A stretch of DNA of 47,328 nucleotides, from NCBI RefSeq assembly GCF_009649175.1, contig NZ_WJPO01000031.1, positions 1-47,328 of the forward strand. Direction: 5' to 3'. This stretch comes from Rhodovulum strictum. GTDB taxonomy: Bacteria > Pseudomonadota > Alphaproteobacteria > Rhodobacterales > Rhodobacteraceae. The notes under the pieces are model-generated. The model was not told the DNA's origin, made no database searches, and was given only the letters and a program-made list of their open reading frames with translations. The position numbers were made by a program, and so were the translations under genes. Positions within the stretch are counted from its first letter, which is position 1. Every line of letters starts with the position of its first letter. Below are positions 14,772 through 23,042 of this stretch, piece after piece.

Positions 14772-16976
14772 ATGATCCGTGCACTCCATCGCTGGCCGGG
14801 TCTTCTGGCTCTGGCTCTCGTCACCGTCCTATCCCTGAGCGGCGCGGCGCTGTCGGTCTTCCCTGCGGCCGAGCGCATTGCCGCGCCGCAGGCCGAGGCG
14901 GGCATGACGGTGGCCACCCTCGCGGATCGCATTCAGGGCGCCTATCCGGGCGTCGAGCAAATCCGCCGTGCGCCCTCTGGCCGGATCACGGCCTACTGGT
15001 TCGATCAGGGCACGCCCGGCGCCGCAGTGATCGACCCCGCCACTGGTCAGGGTGCGGCCTCCGCCGACCCTAACCAGACGCAACGCTGGCTTACCAATCT
15101 GCACCGCTCGCTGTTCCTCGGCGATGGCGGGCGCATCGCCATGGCCGTGGGTGCCGCGGCGATGTTGGGTCTGTCGTTCTCTGGTGTCCTGCTGATCACC
15201 CGGCGTGTGGGCGGTTGGCGGAACTGGTTCACGCGGCTGCGCGGACCCCTTGCTGGCCGACTGCATATCGAGATCGCCCGCATCGCGGTGGTCGGCCTTG
15301 TCCTGTCGTCTACCACCGCCCTGTGGATGACGGCGTCCACATTCGATCTGCTTCCCGGTGGCGGCGTGCCAGCCATGCCGGTTGAGGTGAGCGGTGAGGC
15401 GGCGTTCGCACCTGGTCAGATGCCCCTTCTAGTGGAGACGCCCGTCGACGAACTGCGGGAGTTGAGCTTTCCCTATCCCGGCGATGCGACGGACGTCTTC
15501 ACGCTGAAGACCGACCAGGGGACCGGGTATCTCGATCAGGGCACCGGTGCGCTGCTGGCCTGGACCGACCTTGCCGGGTGGGAACGCGTATCAGAGACCA
15601 TTTACATGCTGCACACCGGACAGGGAGCGGCGACGCTTGGCCTCGTTCTGGGCCTGATGGCGCTCGGCGTCCCGGCCATGGGCGTGACTGGCGTTGTCGT
15701 CTGGCTCGCAGGACGGAGGGAGCGGCCGCGCATCCGGGGCAATCAGCCCGCCGGTCGGGCCGAGACGATCCTGCTCGTCGGCAGCGAGGGCGGCAGCACT
15801 TGGGGTTTCGCCGCGACGCTTCATGCCGCGCTGAGCCGCGCCGGGCAGAGCGTGTACGCAGCACCCATGTCGGCCTTCTCGCCGGACCGCTACACCAGCG
15901 CGAGGCGGATCATTGTCCTCGCGGCGACCTATGGTGATGGCGATTCACCGGCCTCGGCCAAGGGTTTCCTGAGCCGCCTTGCGACCCTCGACCACGCCCC
16001 CGGGGCCCCCGTGGCTGTTCTCGGCTTCGGCGATCGAAGCTTCCCGGCCTATTGCGCCTTCGCGAAGGCCGTGTCCGAGGCTGCCCGTGCGAAAGGCTGG
16101 TCCGAACTTCTGCCGCTGGACACAATCGACCGCCAGTCACCGCAGGACTTCGCACGCTGGGGCCGCGGCCTCGGGAAAGTGCTGGGGATCGACCTTGAAC
16201 TCGCCCATCAGCCGGTTCTGCCTGCCACCGAGACGCTCACGCTGATCTCGCGCCGCGACTACGGAAACGAGGTTCAGGCCCCGACCGCGATCCTGCGCTT
16301 CGCTCTGCCGAAGGCGACTCTGTGGCAGCGTCTGACTGGAGCGGCCTTCGCACGCTTCACCGCAGGCGACCTGATCGGCATCCTGCCCGAGGGATCACCC
16401 GTACCGCGCCTCTACTCGCTCGCCTCCGCGCGCCGCGACGGGTTCGTCGAGATCGTGGTGAAGAAGCAGCCTGGCGGACTGTGTTCCGGCCAACTGACCG
16501 CGCTGGAACCCGGGCAAACCGTCACCGCATTCCTGCGCCGCAATCCGGGGTTCCAACCGGGCCGAGGCAAAGCGCCGCTGATCCTGATCGGCGCCGGAAC
16601 CGGCATCGGCCCGTTGGCGGGTTTCGTGCGCGGCAACACCAGGCGGCGGCCCATCCACCTTTTCTTCGGGATGCGTCACCCGGACAGCGACTTCCTCTAC
16701 GGTGAGGAGATGCCCGTCTGGCAGGACGAGGGCCATCTGGTCCAGCTTGTAACCGCCGTCTCGCGCGGGGCGCGGCCGCATTACGTCCAGGACGCGCTCC
16801 GCAATGAGGCTGCCGAGGTGGCCCGGCTGATCAGGGATGGTGCGCGGGTGTTGGTCTGCGGCGGGCGCGACATGGCCGCGGGCGTCGCCGACGCGCTCGC
16901 TGACATCCTTGCTCCCACCGGGCTCTCGCCCGCAGCACTGAAAGCCGAGGGACGCTATGTCGAAGATGTGTACTGA
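14772..16976 (+). CDS. PepSY-TM / flavodoxin / FNR fusion reductase
   Basis: A 734-residue membrane electron-transfer protein. Residues 1-315 form a PepSY-TM region with four membrane helices (near 8-28, 118-140, 165-190 and 288-312). About 330-475 is a flavodoxin-like FMN domain (ETILLVGSEGGSTWGFA, AATYGDGDSPASA, GFGDRSFPAYCAFAK). About 485-734 is a cytochrome P450 reductase-like FAD/NADP domain (RLYSLAS, CSGQL, GAGTGIGPLAGF, C-terminal YVEDVY). It should carry electrons from NADPH through FAD and FMN into the membrane. ATG 14772 is chosen because GAGGGG lies 9 bp upstream; ATG 14766 is an alternative. Its partner is probably the flavinylated DUF2271 protein. Confidence 0.88.
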   Translation: MIRALHRWPGLLALALVTVLSLSGAALSVFPAAERIAAPQAEAGMTVATLADRIQGAYPGVEQIRRAPSGRITAYWFDQGTPGAAVIDPATGQGAASADPNQTQRWLTNLHRSLFLGDGGRIAMAVGAAAMLGLSFSGVLLITRRVGGWRNWFTRLRGPLAGRLHIEIARIAVVGLVLSSTTALWMTASTFDLLPGGGVPAMPVEVSGEAAFAPGQMPLLVETPVDELRELSFPYPGDATDVFTLKTDQGTGYLDQGTGALLAWTDLAGWERVSETIYMLHTGQGAATLGLVLGLMALGVPAMGVTGVVVWLAGRRERPRIRGNQPAGRAETILLVGSEGGSTWGFAATLHAALSRAGQSVYAAPMSAFSPDRYTSARRIIVLAATYGDGDSPASAKGFLSRLATLDHAPGAPVAVLGFGDRSFPAYCAFAKAVSEAARAKGWSELLPLDTIDRQSPQDFARWGRGLGKVLGIDLELAHQPVLPATETLTLISRRDYGNEVQAPTAILRFALPKATLWQRLTGAAFARFTAGDLIGILPEGSPVPRLYSLASARRDGFVEIVVKKQPGGLCSGQLTALEPGQTVTAFLRRNPGFQPGRGKAPLILIGAGTGIGPLAGFVRGNTRRRPIHLFFGMRHPDSDFLYGEEMPVWQDEGHLVQLVTAVSRGARPHYVQDALRNEAAEVARLIRDGARVLVCGGRDMAAGVADALADILAPTGLSPAALKAEGRYVEDVY

Positions 16977-17952
16977 ACCGATGCGCCATGCGCTGAACGG
17001 TCCGACCATGGGCACGCGCTGGTCCGCGCTGTTCTTCGCGCAAGCGGGTTTCGACCCCGAGCCGGTCCGCGCAGCGCTGCAGGCCGCCGTCGATGAGGTG
17101 AATGCGCAGATGTCCACTTGGAAGCCCGACAGCGATCTCATGCGCCTGAACGCGGCGCCGGTGGGCGCGTGGGTGGCGGTGCCGGATCGGCTCGGGCAGG
17201 TTTTGCGGCTCGGACTCGAGATCGGGCGCGCCTCGGACGGAGCCTTCGATATCGGCATGGGCGATGTGGTGACCGCATGGGGTTTCGGGCCGCTTGCAGC
17301 GACACCCGACCGCATCCGCACCGCGATGAGGACCGACCGGGTGCCCGCGCATGAGGCGTTGGAGATCAACGCGGGCAACGGCCTTGTCCGAAAGACGTCC
17401 CCGGTTGCACTGGACCTGAACGGCATCGCGAAGGGGTATGGCGTCGACAGGCTGGCGGAGACGCTGGTGGCGCACGGCATCGACGATGCTCTTGTTGGCA
17501 TTGACGGCGAAATGCGTGCGCTCGGGCTTCGACCAGATGGGCAAGCATGGACAATCGCCGTCGAGGCCCCGGACGCGGATCGCCGTGCTCCCCATTCCAT
17601 CTTGGCGCTTCAGGGCGCCGCCGTGGCCACCTCAGGGGACTATCGCCACTGGGTCGAGGTTCAGGGCCGGCGCCTGTCGCACACCATGGACCCGAACCGC
17701 GGCGCACCCATACTCGCCTCGACCGCCTCGGTCACGGTCGTAGCAAGGACATGTGCCGAGGCTGACGCCTGGGCTACAGCGTGCATGGTGAAAGGGAGCT
17801 TGGAGGGCGGTCAATTGGCGCGTAGAAGCAATCTGAGCGTTCTCTTCATTGATCGTGAGGGCGCTCTGCTTCGCGAAACGCGAGTTGGACGGCTGTTCGA
17901 GACCCGTCCAGGCCCCGAGCGCGTGGTTGACGCCGGGATAAGCACCATATGA
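16957..17952 (+). CDS. apbE: FAD:protein FMN transferase (ApbE)
   Basis: A 331-residue ApbE-family enzyme that transfers FMN from FAD to Thr/Ser of exported targets. Conserved blocks are GPTMGTRWSA at the N-terminus, STWKPDSDLMRLN, FDIGMGDVVTAWGFGP, DLNGIAKGYGVDR (about 151-163) and the metal/FAD loop SGDYRHWVE followed by LSHTMDPN. There is no signal peptide or lipobox, so it may act in the cytoplasm or start elsewhere, which is unusual since many ApbE proteins are periplasmic lipoproteins. It overlaps the upstream gene by 20 bp and the downstream gene by 4 bp (ATGA). The most likely substrate is the TGAS motif of the DUF2271 protein. Confidence 0.93.
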   Translation: MSKMCTEPMRHALNGPTMGTRWSALFFAQAGFDPEPVRAALQAAVDEVNAQMSTWKPDSDLMRLNAAPVGAWVAVPDRLGQVLRLGLEIGRASDGAFDIGMGDVVTAWGFGPLAATPDRIRTAMRTDRVPAHEALEINAGNGLVRKTSPVALDLNGIAKGYGVDRLAETLVAHGIDDALVGIDGEMRALGLRPDGQAWTIAVEAPDADRRAPHSILALQGAAVATSGDYRHWVEVQGRRLSHTMDPNRGAPILASTASVTVVARTCAEADAWATACMVKGSLEGGQLARRSNLSVLFIDREGALLRETRVGRLFETRPGPERVVDAGISTI

Positions 17953-19853
17953 CAGCTTTGTTTCATGATCGCCTGAACGTCGTCCTTTTGGGCCTGGCAT
18001 TGCTTGGTCTGGTTTCCGGCCTTGCATTTTGGCTGGTGGGGCAGCCGGATTTTGCCACGATCGCGTGGACGGCAGGTGTCGTCCCGGTCCTTGCGGCCCT
18101 CTGCGTCGAGATCGTGCGCAGCCTCTGGAAGGGCGAGGTCGGGCTCGACATCGTGGCGGCGCTGTCGATGTCGGCAGCACTTCTGTTCGGCGAGACGCTG
18201 GCTGCGGCGGTGGTCGCGTTGATGTACTCCGGCGGCACCTTCCTCGAAAGCTTCGCGCAGGGTCGTGCCCGGCGCGAGATGAGTGACCTGTTGTCCCGCG
18301 TGCCCCGGACCGCCACCCGTCACCGCAACGGTGCCCTCGACGAGGTGCCGCTGGACGACATCGCCCCGGGCGACCTTCTGCTGATCCGCCAGGGTGACGT
18401 TGCCCCCGTGGACGGGACAGTCGAGAGCGCGGGCGCGATGTTGGACCAGTCCGCGCTGACGGGCGAGTCGATGCCCGCCCGGCTGGAGCACGGGCACGAC
18501 GTGATGAGCGGCTCAACCAATGCGGGCGAGGCTTTCGATCTCCGGGTCACGCGAAGAGCTGCCGACAGCACCTATGCCGGGATCGTCCGGTTGGTCGAGG
18601 AGGCGCAGAAGTCCAAGGCGCCGATGGCCCGGCTGGCCGACCGGTATTCCCTCCTGTTCCTGATCGTCACGGTGACACTGGCGACAGCGGCCTGGTGGTT
18701 CACCGGAGATCCGATCCGCGCAGTTGCGGTGCTGGTGGTCGCGACACCCTGTCCGCTGATCCTTGCCGTGCCGGTGGCGCTGGTGGCCGGGCTTTCGCGG
18801 GCGGCCCATTTCGGGGTGTTGATCAAGGGTGGCAGGCCGCTCGAGGCGCTGGCCCGGATCAAGACGTTGATCCTCGACAAGACCGGCACGCTGACGGATG
18901 GGCGACCACAGATCGTGTCCATCGACCGGCAGGGCGAGATGTCCGAGGACGAGGTTCTGTATTTCGCCGCTGCCCTCGATCAGGCCTCCAAGCACCCGAT
19001 CGCGCAGGCAATCGTCGCGGCGGCGCAGGCGCGCGGTGTCGCCTTGCCCGTGCCTCAAGACGTGGTCGAGACGGCGGGCGGCGGCGTCGTCGGAACCGTC
19101 GACGGGCGGCGCGTCGTGGTGGGAGGTGCGGGGTTCGTGGCCAGTCAGGCCGGCGTGCCCGACCCTGACGCGTCGGTCGTCGAGGCCGGATCGGTTGTCG
19201 TCTCGCTTGCTGTGGACGGGAGGCTCATGGGCCATCTCGTCATGGCGGACGCGCTGCGCGCCGGCACCGCCGACTTGCTTGCAGGTTTGCGCAAGCTGGG
19301 GATCAGCCGCATTCTGATGGCGACGGGCGACCGCCGTGCCGTGGCAGAGGCTGTGACGGAGGGTTTGGGGCTCGACGCCGTGCGGTCCGATCTCACTCCA
19401 GATCAGAAGGTGATGCTGGTTCTGGCAGAGCACAAGAATGGCCCGGTGATGATGGTCGGCGATGGCGTCAACGATGCGCCCGCGCTGGCCGCCGCTGACA
19501 TCGGCGTCGCCATGGGAGCGCGCGGGGCGGCAGCTTCGGCCGAGGCGGCCGATGTCGTGCTGCTGGTGGATCACCTGGATCGCCTTCTGCCAGGCATCGA
19601 GATCGCGCAACGGTCCCGCCGCATCGCCCTGGAAAGCGTCGCTGCCGGGATCGGTCTCTCGGTCCTTGGCATGATCGCCGCCGCCTTTGGGTATCTGACG
19701 CCCGTGCAAGGCGCGCTTCTGCAGGAAGTCATCGATGTTGCCGTCATCCTGAACGCATTGCGGGCGCTCAGGATCGTGCCTGGACAGACAGCGAGCCGCC
19801 CGTCCGATGCAACGGCGAGGCACCTGCCGCAGTCCAAATCTAGCGCCGCTTAG
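17949..19853 (+). CDS. P1B-type metal ATPase with TPC motif
   Basis: A 634-residue heavy-metal ATPase without an N-terminal metal-binding domain. The transport motif in the sixth helix is TPC (VVATPCPLILAVPVALVAG, about 263-280) instead of CPC, placing it outside the copper group and near the P1B-5-like ATPases reported to export Ni or Fe. It lacks their haemerythrin tail. Other core motifs are intact: TGESMPA, DKTGTLTDG (about 310), KHPIAQAI and [11 protein letters not shown] (about 503). The last helix has LLQEVIDVAVILNALRALR. Start and stop overlap apbE and nearly abut the VIT gene, so it belongs to the flavin operon. I infer iron or a similar divalent metal as cargo. Confidence 0.88.
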   Translation: MTALFHDRLNVVLLGLALLGLVSGLAFWLVGQPDFATIAWTAGVVPVLAALCVEIVRSLWKGEVGLDIVAALSMSAALLFGETLAAAVVALMYSGGTFLESFAQGRARREMSDLLSRVPRTATRHRNGALDEVPLDDIAPGDLLLIRQGDVAPVDGTVESAGAMLDQSALTGESMPARLEHGHDVMSGSTNAGEAFDLRVTRRAADSTYAGIVRLVEEAQKSKAPMARLADRYSLLFLIVTVTLATAAWWFTGDPIRAVAVLVVATPCPLILAVPVALVAGLSRAAHFGVLIKGGRPLEALARIKTLILDKTGTLTDGRPQIVSIDRQGEMSEDEVLYFAAALDQASKHPIAQAIVAAAQARGVALPVPQDVVETAGGGVVGTVDGRRVVVGGAGFVASQAGVPDPDASVVEAGSVVVSLAVDGRLMGHLVMADALRAGTADLLAGLRKLGISRILMATGDRRAVAEAVTEGLGLDAVRSDLTPDQKVMLVLAEHKNGPVMMVGDGVNDAPALAAADIGVAMGARGAAASAEAADVVLLVDHLDRLLPGIEIAQRSRRIALESVAAGIGLSVLGMIAAAFGYLTPVQGALLQEVIDVAVILNALRALRIVPGQTASRPSDATARHLPQSKSSAA

Positions 19854-19871
19854 TTCGAAAGGCTCCTTCAG

Positions 19872-20573
19872 ATGAGCAGGCTCTCACATTCCGAAGTCCA
19901 CATGGTGCATCGCATCGGCTGGTTGCGCGCTGCTGTTCTCGGGGCGAATGACGGCCTCGTTTCAACTGCGAGCTTGGTTGTCGGGGTCGCTGCGGCCGGA
20001 TCTGGTCGTCCCGAAATTCTGATCGCCGGACTTGCCGGCCTCGTCGCCGGAGCGATGTCGATGGCGGCCGGCGAATACGTCTCCGTCAGTTCGCAGACCG
20101 ACGCCGAACAGGCTGACATCGCGCGGGAGACGCGCGAGCTGAAGGAAACGCCCGAGGCGGAGCTGGAGGAGCTCACACGCATCTATGTGGGGCGAGGGCT
20201 CGACGAAGGTCTCGCGCGGCAGGTGGCGATTCAACTAACCGAGAAGGACGCGCTTGGCGCCCATGCGCGTGACGAGTTGGGCATCTCGGAAACCGTGACC
20301 GCGCATCCCATCCAGGCGGCTCTGGTCTCGGCGGCGACCTTCGCTGTCGGGGCGGTCATCCCGCTCATCATCGCGGCGCTTGTGCCTGCCGCACAGATCA
20401 CGCTCATCGTCGCGGCCACGACCCTCCTGGCGCTTTCTGTGCTCGGCGGGCTCGGGGCGTCGGTTGGCGGTGCGGGGATCATCAAGGGAGCCATTCGCGT
20501 CACCTTCTGGGGCGCCCTCGCCATGGCAGCGACAGCAGCCGTGGGTATGCTCTTCGGCGTGACAGTCGGCTAG
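19872..20573 (+). CDS. VIT1/CCC1-family iron/manganese transporter
   Basis: A 233-residue membrane protein with the VIT1/CCC1 pattern. Helix 1 is WLRAAVLGANDGLVSTASLVVGV, the second segment is GLVAGAMSMAAGEYVSVSSQTDAEQADIARE, a charged cytoplasmic helix carries Glu residues (ELKETPEAELEELTRIYV), and three further helices follow to the C-terminus. Eukaryotic members load Fe2+ or Mn2+ into vacuoles, and bacterial ones are thought to export them. A GAAAGG site precedes the start, 18 bp after the ATPase stop. It is the last gene of the operon, and together with the TPC ATPase points to metal efflux. Confidence 0.9.
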   Translation: MSRLSHSEVHMVHRIGWLRAAVLGANDGLVSTASLVVGVAAAGSGRPEILIAGLAGLVAGAMSMAAGEYVSVSSQTDAEQADIARETRELKETPEAELEELTRIYVGRGLDEGLARQVAIQLTEKDALGAHARDELGISETVTAHPIQAALVSAATFAVGAVIPLIIAALVPAAQITLIVAATTLLALSVLGGLGASVGGAGIIKGAIRVTFWGALAMAATAAVGMLFGVTVG

Positions 20574-20699
20574 GCAGGGTGATGCGTAGGCGTTGGCGGA
20601 GTGCCACCACCAAGGCATCGAAACATCGGTTGAATGACATGGCCGCTAATCGCGGTCAATAAAATCAATGGTTTAAGGTGGAGAAGGTTGGACGTCAGG

Positions 20700-20715
20700 C
20701 CCATCCCCTCCGCCA
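20700..20715 (+). other. tRNA-Ser-like 3' end (candidate att remnant)
   Basis: CCCATCCCCTCCGCCA resembles the T-arm end, acceptor strand and CCA of a bacterial tRNA-Ser, but no cloverleaf can be folded from the upstream sequence. Integrases commonly recombine at tRNA 3' ends and leave such partial copies. No integrase gene or second copy is visible in the window, so the interpretation is tentative. Confidence 0.3.
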
Positions 20716-20741
20716 CTTGCCCTCGCGAAAGCGTTCTCCCG

Positions 20742-20764
20742 ATCCGGCTGCGGCCGGATTTTTC
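20742..20764 (+). terminator. Rho-independent terminator
   Basis: Stem ATCCGGC / GCCGGAT with a TGCG loop is followed by TTTTCC. It could end the six-gene metal/flavin operon, 170 bp after the last stop, or be the original terminator of a tRNA-Ser gene whose 3' end lies just upstream. Confidence 0.75.
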
Positions 20765-20870
20765 CGTTGTTTTCGGGGGTTGTTCGAAGCGATCAGGATG
20801 CGGCGCGCAGAATAAGAGACCGCCACCCTAGTGTCGGGCGGCGGCCCAGAGATTGTTTCAGTGCGTGCCG

Positions 20871-21440
20871 TCAGTCGCGGATAGCGTAGACGCGGCCTCT
20901 TCCGTCAACCTTCTCGGAGATGATTGTCAGGCCGAGCTTCTTTTTCAGCGCGCCGGACATGGAACCCCTAGCGGTGTGAGCTTGCCAGTCGAGTGCTGCC
21001 ACAATCTCTTCGATGGTCGCGCCACTCTCGGCGCGGAGCATCGCGATCAGTTGCGCCTGCTTGGTGCCCTCGCGCGGCGTCCGCGCCTTGGGGGCGGCCT
21101 CCGGTTCGTTAGGAGCGTCCTGTGGGGGCGCCTCGGTCGGAGCGTCCGTCGCGCCCGCAGGCGCGGGGTCCGCGTCCTCGGGCTCGATCCCGATGGCGGC
21201 GAGGCCTGCGTCGGTGGCGACCAGCGTGACGCCGTGGCTGTCGCCGGTCTCGCGCCAGACGAGCTCGCCCTTGCGCATGTCCGCGTCGACCTCTTCGAGG
21301 AGGCCCTTGGCGAGCATCGCGCCGACCACCTTGGCGGCGGCACCACCCCGAAGGCTCTCGGGCAGCGGCAGGGCGATGTGCTCGGGCCGCTGGGCGGCGG
21401 CGCTCAGGATCAGGGCTTGGGTGTCGGAAAGCTTGGTCAT
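20871..21440 (-). CDS. DUF3489-domain protein
   Basis: A 189-residue protein. The N-terminal helical part (MTKLSDTQALILSAAAQRPE, then LRGGAAAKVVGAMLAKGLLEEV) is joined by a Pro/Ala/Glu-rich linker to the C-terminal DUF3489 domain (PREGTKQAQLIAMLRAESGATIEEIVAALDWQAHTARGSMSGALKKKLGL). The fold looks like a winged helix, so DNA binding is plausible. The family is common on prophages and integrative elements of alphaproteobacteria. It is divergent from the metal operon and forms part of a short accessory block. Confidence 0.88.
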   Translation of the reverse strand: MTKLSDTQALILSAAAQRPEHIALPLPESLRGGAAAKVVGAMLAKGLLEEVDADMRKGELVWRETGDSHGVTLVATDAGLAAIGIEPEDADPAPAGATDAPTEAPPQDAPNEPEAAPKARTPREGTKQAQLIAMLRAESGATIEEIVAALDWQAHTARGSMSGALKKKLGLTIISEKVDGRGRVYAIRD

Positions 21441-21530
21441 CGTCGTCTCCCGTATCGGGGCGCGCGGGATGCGGGCCCTTCTACGAGGTCGAGCCCGCCA
21501 CTCGGCGGGCGGAACCGGGAGCGGGTTGTC

Positions 21531-21755
21531 TCACTCGGCGTGTTCGCCTTCCTTGAAGGCGCTGTCGGTAATCTCGCGCAGCTTGGCGCGGTAGTGGTTC
21601 AGGGTGCCGACATGGCCCCAGTTGATCTCGTCGGGGTGGGTCTCGAAGTGGTCGGCGCTGAGGGCGGCGAGCCGCTCGAGCATCGCATCGATCTCGGTCT
21701 TCGCGGCGATGAAGGCGTCGAGGGCTTTCGTGTTGTCGGTCGCGCGGCGGGTCAT
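21531..21755 (-). CDS. Hypothetical small protein of integrative elements
   Basis: A 74-residue helical, acidic protein (MTRRATDNTKALDAFIAAKTE, ALSADHFETHPDEINWGHVG, HYRAKLREITDSAFKEG). I know of no function, but similar small proteins accompany DUF3489 genes in Rhodobacterales mobile regions. Start and composition support a real gene. It is transcribed with the DUF3489 gene (91 bp apart) and divergently from the three-gene block to its right. Confidence 0.65.
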   Translation of the reverse strand: MTRRATDNTKALDAFIAAKTEIDAMLERLAALSADHFETHPDEINWGHVGTLNHYRAKLREITDSAFKEGEHAE

Positions 21756-21915
21756 CTTGGTGGCTCCGTGGTGAGTTGCATCGTCCTTCTGACGACACGT
21801 TCGCTCTGTCCGCGATGCTTACCGGCATCGTCCTCGAGAACGCCGCCGACATGGCGGCCTGCTTTCCGGAGCTCTGGCCGACCCGCGAGGCCGCGAAGAA
21901 GGACGGCCAGAGGAA

Positions 21916-21963
21916 GGGGACAAATGGCTATTATAGAGACCTCTATAATAACAGAATGTCCCC
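21916..21963. promoter_or_regulatory. 48-bp interrupted palindrome with back-to-back TATAAT boxes
   Basis: An AT-rich inner palindrome, TATTATAGAG / CTCTATAATA (21929-21950, 2-bp centre), is nested in an outer one, GGGGACA / TGTCCCC (21916-21922 and 21957-21963), about the same centre. Each strand therefore carries a TATAAT -10 box (21944-21949 on plus, 21930-21935 on minus). The plus-strand start point would fall at or next to the ATG at 21956, suggesting a leaderless transcript. It looks like a divergent promoter with a symmetrical operator. Confidence 0.6.
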
Positions 21964-22312
21964 ATCCTCGGCGGAGGTGACCTATCGCCCGGAGGGCGCC
22001 GGCCATCGCGCCCGGACCGCGCGCGTCGATCTCTGCCGCATCCCCGATCCGGAGGCCTGGCTCACCAACCGCCTCGGGCCGCTCGCCAGCATCGAGATGC
22101 GGTCGATCGCGGGCTCCGGATCTGACGCACCCGATCCCGCCGCGGCGGCACGCCTCGACACCCTCGCATCCCGCCTGACCGCCAGCATGCAGGCCGTGCT
22201 CGCCGCGCGCCGCGCTGCGTTCGAAGCGCTGTCTGCGCGGCTAGACGCCGCGAAGCCCGCCGCCCTGCGCCGCACCCACCACCCCCAACCAGAAGAGGAG
22301 ACCGAGGCATGA
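21956..22312 (+). CDS. Hypothetical accessory protein 1
   Basis: A 118-residue protein of unknown function beginning MSPSSAEVTYRPEGAGHRAR, with RVDLCRIPDPEAWLTNRLGPLAS and a C-terminal Ala/Arg-rich helix. An in-frame ATG further left (21776) exists, but it would place the palindromic promoter inside the gene. ATG 21956 directly at the promoter is therefore preferred. Its stop overlaps the next start by ATGA, so the three genes form a tight operon. Confidence 0.55.
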   Translation: MSPSSAEVTYRPEGAGHRARTARVDLCRIPDPEAWLTNRLGPLASIEMRSIAGSGSDAPDPAAAARLDTLASRLTASMQAVLAARRAAFEALSARLDAAKPAALRRTHHPQPEEETEA

Positions 22313-22836
22313 GTTACGACAGGATCCGCCTCTACGACGCCGGCCGCTTCCACGACACGGAGTTGCCCGACTGGTATCATGCGGCCGTGCGCATTAGCGA
22401 GACCGAACGCGTGGACTGGCATCGCGCGCTCGAGCGTGTCCTCGACTGCGAATACACGCTGCTGACCGAGGAGGGCTTGCTGGGCGGTGCGCTCGAGATC
22501 CGGTTCTGGCCGAGCGAGATCCACGGCTTCTTCGTGCTGATCGAAACGCCGCTCTCCTTCGTCGAGCATGTCATCGTTCCAAACCCCGCGGACTGGCTGC
22601 CGTTCCTCTCGCGCCATCTCGCACCGCTCATCGGGGTCGCCAACCAGGGCTCCCTGATCGCGCTCCACGGCAGGATCGGCAATGCCTTCATCGCCTGGGC
22701 GCGCCACGGCAAGGGCAGCCATATCGGTCGCGAGACCGGCGAGAGCCGGATCGACCTCGACAACGACCGCGACCGTCGCCGGGCCCAGCAGGCCCGAGCT
22801 GCCATGGAACGAGAGCGGCGGGAGGGGAGCGCATGA
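22309..22836 (+). CDS. Hypothetical accessory protein 2
   Basis: A 175-residue protein with a conserved-looking globular core: RIRLYDAGRFHDTELPDWYHAAVRIS, LERVLDCEYTLLTEEGLLGGALEIRFW and HGFFVLIETPLSFVEHVIVPNP. The C-terminus is a charged helix (DNDRDRRRAQQARAAMERE). Function is not recognised. It overlaps its neighbours on both sides by 4 bp (ATGA), so it is translationally coupled within the accessory operon. Confidence 0.68.
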   Translation: MSYDRIRLYDAGRFHDTELPDWYHAAVRISETERVDWHRALERVLDCEYTLLTEEGLLGGALEIRFWPSEIHGFFVLIETPLSFVEHVIVPNPADWLPFLSRHLAPLIGVANQGSLIALHGRIGNAFIAWARHGKGSHIGRETGESRIDLDNDRDRRRAQQARAAMERERREGSA

Positions 22837-23042
22837 AGACCATGCGCTGGCATCCTCCAGGCTATGGTGGCGAGCGCCGCGACCCGGACCGCGTGAAAAG
22901 GGACGGTTGGCGCGATCAGGGCGTGCTCGCCATCTCAATTGACGATGAGCGCCTCAGCTGGCCAGAGCGGGAGCTGGTCCGACAGCTGGGCGAGAAACTG
23001 TATGGGCCGCGACACCGCGAAGCCGAGGCGCCGGACCCGTGA
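22833..23042 (+). CDS. Hypothetical accessory protein 3
   Basis: A 69-residue basic-then-acidic protein (MKTMRWHPPGYGGERRDPDR, RDQGVLAISIDDERLSWPERELVRQLGEKLYG). No family is recognised. Coding is supported by the ATGA overlap with the preceding gene and a plausible amphipathic C-terminal helix. Confidence 0.55.
   Translation: MKTMRWHPPGYGGERRDPDRVKRDGWRDQGVLAISIDDERLSWPERELVRQLGEKLYGPRHREAEAPDP

Larger units (their letters stand above)
20574..20870. other. Gene-free junction with a possible attachment site
   Basis: No coding frame stands out. The segment includes a tRNA-Ser-like 3' end and a hairpin terminator, listed separately. The switch from the metal operon on the left to integrative-element-type genes on the right makes this a likely boundary between two acquired segments. 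Confidence 0.4.
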
